Source: Adiantum capillus-veneris
Lineage: Eukaryota; Streptophyta; Polypodiopsida; Polypodiales; Pteridaceae
Length of the DNA: 58,000 nt
Assembly: GCA_014529385.2 (NCBI GenBank)
Contig: CM043959.1
Location: 60,094,253-60,152,252, forward strand
Direction: 5' to 3'
The notes beneath the pieces were generated by a model, which made no database searches, was not told the DNA's origin, and saw only the letters and a program-made list of their open reading frames with translations. Positions 9,923 through 18,759 of the stretch are shown in pieces. Each line of letters opens with the position of its first letter. Position 1 is the first letter of the stretch. The position numbers and the translations under genes were made by a program.

Positions 9923-11132
9923 CCATCTGATGAATGTTTGCCCACATACGGAAATCATTAGAATTAACGCTTATTGCACTGAGTGTGGGGTTACTCACTT
10001 CATTGAGGATTGTTCAAATAATCCAAACAAAGTGCAAAAGACGACATTGAATATGCTAGAAACTATTCCTACCAGCAGTGGGTCTGAAAATGAAACTCTG
10101 ATACCAACGCAAGTTGTTACTAGAGATCAAGCTAAGAATACCACTAGAGAACCTGAGAATGGAAAGTTAGCGAATGAAGTGGTTAGTCAAAGACCGCGGA
10201 GTCAGAAAAACACATGGAAAGCTAGAAAAGCACGCATGAAGTTGAGAAAAGAACGTGAAGACGCTATTCTAGCTGAGGAACTAAAGCAAACTAAAGCTAG
10301 ATTAGAAAAACTTGAGAGTCAAAACGGGAAACGAGAGATGAGCCCGGAAAGAACGAAACAAAAGAGTATCAAAGAAACAACGAGCTTAAGCTCAGGGGGA
10401 TCAGTGCTAGTCGACAAAGTACACGAACCATTGGACGCACTGATGAGAGCTTACGAAGCTAGGTTAAAGAACAACCAAACACAAGAACAGAGGTGGATGA
10501 CATACCCAAACGCGGAATTGGAAAAGCAGAGACTTGAAATGTGCCAGAGAATGATCGAGACTGCACAAGCCTTATTAGAACCACCAAAAGAAACAATGAA
10601 TTGTGGAAAGGAAAACCCAATTCAGCAAGAGACTATCGTTTCACGGGTAGCTGAAAAGACTCCCAGTGCACAAAAGCCTGAAAATACACAAAAGGATGAC
10701 CGCATAGTATTGAACACAACCGATCAGGAGATAGAGAGTTTTCATCCAGTCATACAGAGGATTTACGGAAAAGATGAGGATTACAATGAATTTTGGAAAC
10801 AAGTGAGAGAGGCAAACTTTGCAAACGAGCTAAGTTGCCAAGCTAATCAGACAAATTGGGAAAAGGACATCAGGAATCCTCCCATAGTGGAATTTGAGGC
10901 AGGATCTCAAGTGGACTTGGATCTGCAATCTTACTGGGGAGATGGGGGCTCTGTTAGAACAATGGAGAGCAAACCTCATTCACTGAAAACCTTACCTTCA
11001 TACTTAGGAGAGTATGAAGCAAAATCCGAGATTAGAGCACTTCCCTCACGAAAAATCTCATCAGAAAAAGTCATGGACTCGCAAGGATTGATAGAGATTT
11101 TGTCAACACCAGTGACATGCACTATCACTTAG
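9843..11132 (+). CDS. gag: Gag zinc knuckles and linker ORF of element A
   Basis: The frame is open from 9843, and the first ATG at 9930 falls inside a zinc knuckle. It encodes two knuckles, CYKCGGDHLMNVC at 9903-9941 and CTECGVTHFIEDC at about 9976-10014. Both have the spacing C-x2-C-x3-H-x4-C, one residue shorter than the retroviral form. Such knuckles bind the RNA genome. The remaining 370 residues are charged, with a coiled-coil-like Lys/Glu stretch at about residues 90-135 counted from 9930. The ORF overlaps the pol ORF by 16 bases in the -1 direction, with the pol ATG at 11117 and the stop TAG at 11130-11132. This fits frameshifting or re-initiation, and no classical slippery site is visible. 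Confidence 0.75.
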   Translation, partial: QDKDHPIHKGRIKWAQDLGPCYKCGGDHLMNVCPHTEIIRINAYCTECGVTHFIEDCSNNPNKVQKTTLNMLETIPTSSGSENETLIPTQVVTRDQAKNTTREPENGKLANEVVSQRPRSQKNTWKARKARMKLRKEREDAILAEELKQTKARLEKLESQNGKREMSPERTKQKSIKETTSLSSGGSVLVDKVHEPLDALMRAYEARLKNNQTQEQRWMTYPNAELEKQRLEMCQRMIETAQALLEPPKETMNCGKENPIQQETIVSRVAEKTPSAQKPENTQKDDRIVLNTTDQEIESFHPVIQRIYGKDEDYNEFWKQVREANFANELSCQANQTNWEKDIRNPPIVEFEAGSQVDLDLQSYWGDGGSVRTMESKPHSLKTLPSYLGEYEAKSEIRALPSRKISSEKVMDSQGLIEILSTPVTCTIT

Positions 11133-14100
11133 CTGAGCTTTTGAGGCTAAGACCACATATGTGGACCACTGTAGGAAAATGCTTGGAGAAATTCGGGATA
11201 AAAGATCCAACATCGAGATTGCAAGAGAGCATAGAGGAGCTGAGCAAGCCACAAAAGAACGCTAAGCCTGTACCCTTAAACAAGGTCGGAGAGTATTGCG
11301 AAGGTGAAGAGGGGAATACAACCTTACCAGTTGAATTCCAAGGAGTGAAGACGATGGCAATACTAGACAGCGGAGCAGGGGTAGCCATTGCTACAAAAGA
11401 AATCTGGAAAAAATGGGGAAAACCAGCAATAAGGAAGACTAGGTTGAAACTCCAATTAGCAGATGGACACATGGAGAAACCTATGGGGTTATTAGAGAAA
11501 GTTGTAGTGACTTCTTGCGGCATTGAATACGAACATACTTTTGCTATTGTCGATTTTGGCAAGGAGAATAACTATGATATCATATTGGGAAGACCATTCA
11601 TGAGACAGTTGAAAATGGTCCAAGATTGGGGCTACGATCACATATACTTGAGAAATATGGAAACCACTACACGTGTGAACCTGAAAGACCATAGCTACAA
11701 AGATGTGAACCGAACACCGGTAGAGGAGTTTGATTCAGCTACTTTGGCGGGATCCGAATTTCCAGCTTGGTTAGGTAAACCCAAGGAGTTATGGATGTGT
11801 GGAGCTTCGAAATGTGGAAGTCTGAAACGAGAAGAATGTGTTTTAGAAAGGGCTATCGAAGACGAAACTTATGTAGGAGAACCCTTTCCAGAGGACACGT
11901 TTGAACCATTAGAATGGACACACATTCTAGCAACCCTAGATGTTTGTGCAATTCCGGATGGTCCCACAACGAAATTTTGCGACAAGGACGGGTACGACGT
12001 GGTTCCGTATTTCATGTTGAGAACTGTACTCGAAAAAGAAACTGAAAAGAACGATACACTGGAAAAGGAAGATGAAGAAGAGGTGTTTCACGACATTCCC
12101 AATCATCCAGAGTGGGGAAATGAAGCAGACAACGAGTCAACGGACAATTCAAGCGGAAACGAAGAAACTATAACGGATGTCCGATTTTATGATTTTCCGA
12201 ACCAAACTAAACAACGCCAGAAACACTATAGAGCAAAGAAAAAAACAAAAGGGGTTAGAACCAATCCGATGCCTAGAATAAGAGGAAAAAATCAATTCCT
12301 AATGCTAGTAAAGGCTGAAGATTGTGTTAAGGATAAGATTTCTGGAAGAATGAGAGGCAGTGATCAAAAGAGCTTACGAAAAGACAAAAGAGGCTCAAGA
12401 AATCAAGTTCAAAAGAATGGAACGAAAACTGAAACAGAAAAATCAGAAAAGAACAAGCGCAACAGAGAATACACGGAGTCCAAGTTAGAACGTAGAAACA
12501 AGTACAGAGAGCTCAAGAAAACTCTGAAGGAAGTTTGGACGACAGAAATTGAGAGTGGAGAGGACGAAAACGTCAAAATCAAGGAAAACATGGATGTTCC
12601 CTCTCACTATAGGAAATTCACAATAGAGGATAGGAAGGTGATATTAACCCCACCTATTCGAGAGAGGAAGGAGAACGAATCTTATGACGGACCGGAGGAT
12701 GCAAAAAAAGTTGATTTAGCAGCTCCAGGTGAGCCACCTAGACCGGTGTACATAGCCACAGATTTGTCTCCAGGCGAGGAAGAGAGACTTTTGAGTCTTC
12801 TCAGAGAGTATAGGGATGTGTTTGCATGGTCTTATAAGGACTTAAAGGGAGTTGACCCATCGATATGCCAACACACAATCCCACTGAAACAAGACGCAAA
12901 GCCTAGCAGACAGAGACCATACACATATAATGATACTTTTGCTAAGCGAATCAAGGAAGAGATAGATAAGCTAATGGAAGCTGAATTCATATACGAGATT
13001 GAACACACCGATTGGGTATCTCCGATTGTGGTAGTACCTAAGAAGAACGGAAAACTCCGAGTGTGTGTCAACTTAAAGAAAGTGAATGCTGCAACAATCA
13101 GGGACAATTATCCCCTGCCGATAACTGATCATGTTCTAGAGCGTGTATCAGGGAAAACAGCATACTCCTTTCTTGATGGTTTTTCAGGATATAACCAGCT
13201 AGCCATAGCACCAGAAGATCAACATAAAACAGCTTTTGCAACGGAGTGGGGAATTTATGCTTATCGGGTTATGCCTTTTGGTCTAACCAATGCTCCCGCA
13301 ACCTTCCAGAGGCTGATGACGCATGCTTTCAAAGAATACTTAAGGCTGTTTCTAGAAATATACATGGATGACTTATGTGTACATTCTCTACTGAGAGATG
13401 AGCATCTAGAACACCTAAGAAAAGTATTTGAGAAATGTAGGACATATCGCATTTGTCTCAATCCTGAGAAATGTGTGTTTATGGTCCGACAGGGCAGAAT
13501 TCTGGGACATATTGTCTCACAAAACGGAATATCCACGGATTTAGAGAAGATAAAAGTTATAGTGGATATGCCTAGACCAACCAATGCGAAACAAGTACAG
13601 AGCTTTATGGGACATTGTGGATATTATAGACGATTCATTTACATGTACGCTATAATAGGCCAACCACTTTACAGGCTAATAGTGAACTTTGAATGGACAG
13701 AGGAGTGTGAGGAATCGTTCAAGAAATTGAAAGAGGCACTCATTACTGCTCCAGTCTTGAAATCACCAGATTGGGAGAAGATATTCCATGTGCATATAGA
13801 TGCTTCGGCATATGCAATAGGATGCATTCTGGCTCAGCCAGAAGAAGGAAACATGGATTTTCCTATCTGTTACGCCAGTCGACAGCTCAACAATGCAGAG
13901 AAGAATTACACCACAACAGAGCGAGAAGGATTAGGAATGATCTATGCTGTGAAGAAATTTCGGCATTATCTTCTAGCCAACAAGTTTGTGTTTTTTACGG
14001 ATCACCAAGCCTTGCTCTACCTAGTGAATAAACCATGCAATACCGGGAGAATAGTGAGATGGTTCATTATCTTACTGGAATTCGACTTCACGGTAGTAGT

Positions 14101-16552
14101 AAAGAAAGGAAAAACACATCTTAGAGCTGATCATCTTTCGCGATTGACGAATGGAGAAGACCCTATAGGAGTAGATGACGACATGCCAGACGCGTACTTG
14201 TTCAACATAGAAATGATACCGAGGTGGTCTCAAAATGTCGTTAACCTATTAACCTATGGAGGAGAGTTCGATAGAAGAGAATACAACCTGAAACATATTG
14301 CTATTCAGCAATCCAAGAATCTTCAATTGGTTGCAGGAAGGTTGTATCAATTGGGAAATGATCATGTTTTACGACTATGCATCAATCCTGAGGAATATAA
14401 TATATATCTGCGCGAAGCACATGTTCAGGAATGTGCATTTCATTGTTCAAGAAGGAACACATATAGGAATTTGTTACAATTGGGAGTCTATTGGCCAGGA
14501 ATGAAAGAAAGCGTACATGAATATGTCACTGTATGTATTGTATGTTCATCAAAACCGCCAGCCGAGTATTCGACATTATATCAGATAATGATCGCTCCAG
14601 AATGGAGTCAGTATATTGTTGAATATCTCACAAATAGAACTTTCCCAGAAGGAACGTCAAAAGCTCGTCAGAAATCTGTAGAGACAGAAGCTAGAGATTA
14701 CGCTTTAATAGGAGATCAACTCTATAAGAGAGGTAAAGACAACCAGCTTAGGATTTGCGCATCAGAGTCTGAGTATGTGATAATCCTGGAGCAAGCTCAT
14801 GGAGGAGTAGGTGGAGGCCATTTCTCAGGTGATAAGACAGCAAAACTTGTCTTAGCCGCAGGAATATGGTGGCCAACATTACATATGGACGCTGAGGAAT
14901 ACGTTAAACGGTGTGATGACTGTCAGCGGACCAAAGTACCACTTAAAAGAGATGATATGCCGCTTAGACCAATGATGGGGGCAAGAGCTTTTGCAAAATG
15001 GGGGATTGATTATGTCGGACCCATTTCACCTCCTGCATATAAGACTCATGCACAATACATCATTGTGGCTACAGACTATCTAACAAAGTGGGTCGAAGCA
15101 AAGGCAACTCAAAAAGCAGATGCCAGGACCACGGCACAATTTCTATATGAATACGTCTTTGTACGATATGGATTGCCAATAGAAATTGTGAGTGATCGAG
15201 GCACACATTTCATAAATGAAGTGATAGAGATCCTTCTAGATGAATTCATGGTAATCCATAGGAAATCAGCCCCGTATCATCCACAAGCAAACGGACAAGC
15301 TGAAGCAACAAACAAAACCATATGCACGGTCCTTACGAAGATTGTATCTGAGTCGAGAACTGACTGGGACCAGAAGTTGCATTCAACATTATGGGCATAT
15401 AGGGTAGCATATAAAACATCAATAGGAACGACCCCATATAACATGGTTTTTGGGCTAAATGCTATCTTACCAATAGAATTCTTGATTTCAACCTTAAGGG
15501 TGGCTAAGGATCTAGAGTGGACAGGGCACGAGCTCTCTGATAGAATAGATGACCTGGAAAAGCTAGATGAGCTTCGCCTAAAAGCAGTAGCTTCCATCTA
15601 CGCTCAAAAAAGGCGACAAAAGGAATTTTTTGATAAGCATGTGCGGACTAAAGAGTTTAAAGTTGGGGACTATGTCCTAGTTTACACTCTGAAACAGCAT
15701 GCTAAGAAGCTTAAAAAGCGAGGGATGGGACCTCTGGTGATTAAAGATCTATCACCAAGTGGAGCCGTCAAGCTTGCTACATTAGACGGAGAAGAAATGC
15801 CCAATTGGATTAGTGGATGCAGAGTGAAAAAGTATCTGTTGCCGCTAACACAAGACATGCTTCTCAAAATACATCAAGAAAAGCTGCGTGTCCAGAAAAA
15901 GAAAAAGATTGAGGAGGAAGCGCAAGCCGAGGCGAAGGAAAGAATGGAGAAAAGAAGACTACTGCGTCAGAAACAGCGCAATGAAGGAGCAATACGAATA
16001 AACGCAGTCAGTATAACAGAAATGGATAATGACAAAGAAGAACCCATCATTGAATGCAAAGTAGGAACCAACCAAATCAAAGCCAGAGCACTATTGGATT
16101 CAGGAGCTCAAGCTAACCTACTTTCACTCAGTTTGTATAGACAATTGACAAATGACACTAAACTACAAACTGCCAAGCAAGAGTTAAAGAGTTACTCTGA
16201 GAATTCAATCAAAACTGTCGGATGCACAGTTTTACATATACAGATTAACCAATATGTGTATCCTCATATGTTTTACGTGGTTGAAGACCAAGCTACACAA
16301 CATCCATTATTGCTAGGACAACCATGGCAGAAGCAATACAATGCAATGATTGACTGGAGTTCTAATCAGTGCTTATCAAATACGAAGGTGAAAGTCAATC
16401 AGTTAAGTTCACCAAAGGAGAAGAGCCAACTCCAAAGGACGAATCCAAAGACAAAGGTAAACAACAACCAGAGAAAAAGAAGAAGCAATGGCAACCAAAA
16501 GTTTCTATACAACCGGATTACTCTTCGACGAGGAATTCTCAACAGTGGATAA
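11117..16552 (+). CDS. pol: Pol polyprotein of element A (PR-RT-RH-Zn-Zn-IN-PR2)
   Basis: The 1811 codons have no internal stop. A retropepsin occupies residues about 70-165, with the ILDSGAG motif (Asp84) and an ILGRP strand near 156. Reverse transcriptase spans about 590-870, with YMDD at 749-752. RNase H spans about 885-1010, starting at HIDASA. Two 108-residue zinc modules follow at 1036-1143 and 1162-1269, each with H-x6-H and C-x2-C. The integrase core has Asp1298, Asp1360 and Glu1396, with 35 residues between the last two. A GDYVLV/GP C-terminal region comes next, then a Lys/Glu coiled-coil-like stretch (1590-1640). Last is a second protease-like domain with LLDSGAQANLL (Asp1661) and LLLGQPW (1730-1736). 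All RT and IN catalytic residues are present, so the enzyme set looks functional. The doubled zinc module and the C-terminal protease-like domain are not part of the usual gypsy plan. Confidence 0.95.
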   Translation: MHYHLAELLRLRPHMWTTVGKCLEKFGIKDPTSRLQESIEELSKPQKNAKPVPLNKVGEYCEGEEGNTTLPVEFQGVKTMAILDSGAGVAIATKEIWKKWGKPAIRKTRLKLQLADGHMEKPMGLLEKVVVTSCGIEYEHTFAIVDFGKENNYDIILGRPFMRQLKMVQDWGYDHIYLRNMETTTRVNLKDHSYKDVNRTPVEEFDSATLAGSEFPAWLGKPKELWMCGASKCGSLKREECVLERAIEDETYVGEPFPEDTFEPLEWTHILATLDVCAIPDGPTTKFCDKDGYDVVPYFMLRTVLEKETEKNDTLEKEDEEEVFHDIPNHPEWGNEADNESTDNSSGNEETITDVRFYDFPNQTKQRQKHYRAKKKTKGVRTNPMPRIRGKNQFLMLVKAEDCVKDKISGRMRGSDQKSLRKDKRGSRNQVQKNGTKTETEKSEKNKRNREYTESKLERRNKYRELKKTLKEVWTTEIESGEDENVKIKENMDVPSHYRKFTIEDRKVILTPPIRERKENESYDGPEDAKKVDLAAPGEPPRPVYIATDLSPGEEERLLSLLREYRDVFAWSYKDLKGVDPSICQHTIPLKQDAKPSRQRPYTYNDTFAKRIKEEIDKLMEAEFIYEIEHTDWVSPIVVVPKKNGKLRVCVNLKKVNAATIRDNYPLPITDHVLERVSGKTAYSFLDGFSGYNQLAIAPEDQHKTAFATEWGIYAYRVMPFGLTNAPATFQRLMTHAFKEYLRLFLEIYMDDLCVHSLLRDEHLEHLRKVFEKCRTYRICLNPEKCVFMVRQGRILGHIVSQNGISTDLEKIKVIVDMPRPTNAKQVQSFMGHCGYYRRFIYMYAIIGQPLYRLIVNFEWTEECEESFKKLKEALITAPVLKSPDWEKIFHVHIDASAYAIGCILAQPEEGNMDFPICYASRQLNNAEKNYTTTEREGLGMIYAVKKFRHYLLANKFVFFTDHQALLYLVNKPCNTGRIVRWFIILLEFDFTVVVKKGKTHLRADHLSRLTNGEDPIGVDDDMPDAYLFNIEMIPRWSQNVVNLLTYGGEFDRREYNLKHIAIQQSKNLQLVAGRLYQLGNDHVLRLCINPEEYNIYLREAHVQECAFHCSRRNTYRNLLQLGVYWPGMKESVHEYVTVCIVCSSKPPAEYSTLYQIMIAPEWSQYIVEYLTNRTFPEGTSKARQKSVETEARDYALIGDQLYKRGKDNQLRICASESEYVIILEQAHGGVGGGHFSGDKTAKLVLAAGIWWPTLHMDAEEYVKRCDDCQRTKVPLKRDDMPLRPMMGARAFAKWGIDYVGPISPPAYKTHAQYIIVATDYLTKWVEAKATQKADARTTAQFLYEYVFVRYGLPIEIVSDRGTHFINEVIEILLDEFMVIHRKSAPYHPQANGQAEATNKTICTVLTKIVSESRTDWDQKLHSTLWAYRVAYKTSIGTTPYNMVFGLNAILPIEFLISTLRVAKDLEWTGHELSDRIDDLEKLDELRLKAVASIYAQKRRQKEFFDKHVRTKEFKVGDYVLVYTLKQHAKKLKKRGMGPLVIKDLSPSGAVKLATLDGEEMPNWISGCRVKKYLLPLTQDMLLKIHQEKLRVQKKKKIEEEAQAEAKERMEKRRLLRQKQRNEGAIRINAVSITEMDNDKEEPIIECKVGTNQIKARALLDSGAQANLLSLSLYRQLTNDTKLQTAKQELKSYSENSIKTVGCTVLHIQINQYVYPHMFYVVEDQATQHPLLLGQPWQKQYNAMIDWSSNQCLSNTKVKVNQLSSPKEKSQLQRTNPKTKVNNNQRKRRSNGNQKFLYNRITLRRGILNSG

Positions 16553-16707
16553 GGAAGACAAGCAATAATATAACAGCTCAACCTTGGAAAAAAACGGAGT
16601 CAAAGTTGGTATGGAGACCAAAAAAGGTGTGCCAGAGAACACAAAGGTGGAAAACAGAGTCTTCAATACCAGACAACAGAGTGATTCCAGACAATCAAGG
16701 ACAGTGA
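16369..16707 (+). CDS. Pol tail continuation in the -1 frame
   Basis: From about 16369 the sequence that naturally follows the second protease-like domain continues in the -1 frame relative to pol, with a Lys/Glu/Pro-rich linker and then two motifs of the W-x-P-K type (QWQPK and VWRPK). In the pol frame itself the sequence becomes low-quality and stops at 16552. This suggests a one-base indel in this copy or a -1 frameshift product. The segment runs on into the ORF at 16584 by another -1 change. Confidence 0.5.
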   Translation: MLIKYEGESQSVKFTKGEEPTPKDESKDKGKQQPEKKKKQWQPKVSIQPDYSSTRNSQQWIRKTSNNITAQPWKKTESKLVWRPKKVCQRTQRWKTESSIPDNRVIPDNQGQ

Positions 16708-17123
16708 AACAGATCTGGATTCCAAAGAAGTTCATGACGGCACAAAGCTATAGCAAGCAAATTTGGATCCCAAAGATTTGTAAACAGGAACTCCCTTCAA
16801 TACAATCAACGGAAACTCCTAGGTATTTCAAGGCGAGGAAATCAACACACAGAACAAAGCAGGTTTGGGTCGCAAAGAGTTTGTGGCAAGCACAAGCAAA
16901 GCGGAAGCAGATTTGGATTGTGAAAAAAGACAACAAGGTAACGAAGAATCCATCTACTGATTCTACTACCGAAGTGCCAAAACCAACCCAAAACCCGACC
17001 ACCAATCCTTCAATCAAACAAAGAGCAGCTTTATTGGAAAGACTGTTGTATCATCGCTCTACAATTGCATTGGGAACTTATGACCAAAACAACTACAATG
17101 CTTCACCCACAGACACTTCATAG
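16584..17123 (+). CDS. W-x-P-K repeat ORF after pol
   Basis: This 179-codon basic ORF contains four copies of a short motif: KQIWIPKKF, KQIWIPKIC, KQVWVAKSL and KQIWIVKKD. They are separated by 15-30 residues. Two older-looking copies lie upstream in the frame at 16369-16707. The rest is Thr/Pro/Lys-rich and predicted to be disordered. I know no family with this repeat. Regularly spaced basic-aromatic motifs could bind RNA, DNA or a partner protein. It ends 22 bases before the internal purine tract at 17146 and is the last ORF of the gag-pol half. Confidence 0.55.
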   Translation: MEKNGVKVGMETKKGVPENTKVENRVFNTRQQSDSRQSRTVKQIWIPKKFMTAQSYSKQIWIPKICKQELPSIQSTETPRYFKARKSTHRTKQVWVAKSLWQAQAKRKQIWIVKKDNKVTKNPSTDSTTEVPKPTQNPTTNPSIKQRAALLERLLYHRSTIALGTYDQNNYNASPTDTS

Positions 17124-17145
17124 TCGTCCGGGAGGACTCAGACTA

Positions 17146-17158
17146 GGAGGGGGGGAGG
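17146..17158 (+). promoter_or_regulatory. Internal polypurine tract
   Basis: GGAGGGGGGGAGG closely resembles the terminal polypurine tract GAAGGGGGGGAG at 23143-23154. It lies directly after the gag-pol half and before the second leader. It could be a second plus-strand primer, like a central purine tract, or the relic of an original 3' end of the element. The role is inferred from sequence alone. Confidence 0.6.
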
Positions 17159-18399
17159 TATACAGGAGCTACAAAGCAGCTACAAGCGGAAAAAAACAAA
17201 GAAAAACAAAAATTATATTACAAGGGCAGTGTCTTACATGATTTTGCAATTTTTTATGTTTGATTGCGGATATTGATAATATTTATGCCCTTATATACCT
17301 TGTTTTGCAACAAGAAGAGATCAAATGATGAATTTGGGTCTCTAGATGTGTAAATATCACTAAATAAGAGTGTTTTTGGAGCTAAAAAGTGGAAAAAAGT
17401 GGTAATCCAAGTCCAGAAATCACAAAGAAGTGTATATTCATATACACAGGGTTACCAGCTATTTATCGTGTATGTTTGGAATTTTTTGGCTTCAATTTGC
17501 TATTTTCCTTTATTTTTTATGATTTTCTTAATAAAAATAAAAGAAAAATAAAAAAGCAGGTGAAATGAGATCGGAAAAAAGAAAAGAATAGACGGTGATG
17601 ATCCTAATGACAAGGGCAACCCATGGTAAAAATGGGGTACAATTCTGAAAAAGTTGCGGAAAGCCCGAAATGACAGAATTTTGGCAAAGTGGACAGATTT
17701 CTCAGAAACAGGTCAAACGGAGTCCAAATTGAGAAATTTCAAATCCTAAAGTGCATTTCACGACGAGATAGGAGCACATGTCAAATTTGGTAACAAGTGA
17801 TCCGGGAAGCCCGAAGTTAAGTATTTTTCACTTCACTATCAAGCTCATTTCCACTATTACCTTCTTGGAGAGAGCAAAGAGCACACAGGAGCATCCGACC
17901 TTCTACCGCCTTCTACGACTGCTACGAGAGCTCAGAGGACACCAGACATGAGAGGTAGACTCGTTGCCATAAGCTTTTGATGCTTATCGTTAACTTTTGT
18001 CGCGAAAACTCACCAAAACCAAGAAACAAGAGCAGACGGGGAATGGGAGGAACGCTAGGTAGGGGCACAACCGCCTAACCAAACCTTGCAAGAACTTAGA
18101 GGTGGGTTACCCTAGTATAGGAGATGAGTTTCTAGCACTCAAAGCTCGAGAAAGAACGACTGGAAAAACCCTAGGTCAACAGAGCCTGCAAGAGGCAAAC
18201 AGAAAAAAGTTGTCGAACGACACAAAACTTCTCAGGAAGCTTAACAACATCGAGGGCAATGCAACCATGGAGTATCTCCGGGTTTGGATCACCAAAAGTA
18301 GGTCGGAACAACCGATTCGGCTGCGGACACACAAAGCGTCATTTTGGCATAACGGCTAAAATTGACGACCAAATGACATGAAACTTCACAAGCAGCTTC

Positions 18400-18422
18400 A
18401 AATATACATGGATGACTTATGT
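18400..18422 (+). repeat. 23-bp copy of the RT catalytic-site sequence
   Basis: This stretch is identical over 23 bases to 13356-13378 in pol, which encodes the RT active-site peptide IYMDDLC. It sits in a small open frame here with the same peptide in phase, but nothing around it resembles RT. A match of this length within 19 kb is far beyond chance. Confidence 0.85.
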
Positions 18423-18759
18423 TTGCAAGCAAAACCCAAAAGAAAGCTGATTCACTTACCGATGGTGAAAAAGACGCTTTCGGGCAACCAAATGGAGAAA
18501 GATGGAGAACGGGGAGCCAAAGTCAAGTTCAACCAAATAGGTGGCTTCACAACATATCCAATGAGCTGGAAATGCAACTCTCGAGAAGAAAAGTTGAAGA
18601 AATTCAACTCCAAGGCAAAAAGACGACTTCGGAGACTGAAATGCCTATAAGGGGGCTTTTTAGCTAAACTGATGACTTTTTAAGTTGAAAACTAGTTAGC
18701 AGGGCTTAGGGCACTAGCACAAAGCATTCCTTGCACAAAAAGACCAACATTTCAAGAAA

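Noticed and set aside
11125-15867. Minus-strand frames opposite element A pol
   Set aside because: They are shadows of the strongly coding plus strand, with no known motifs.
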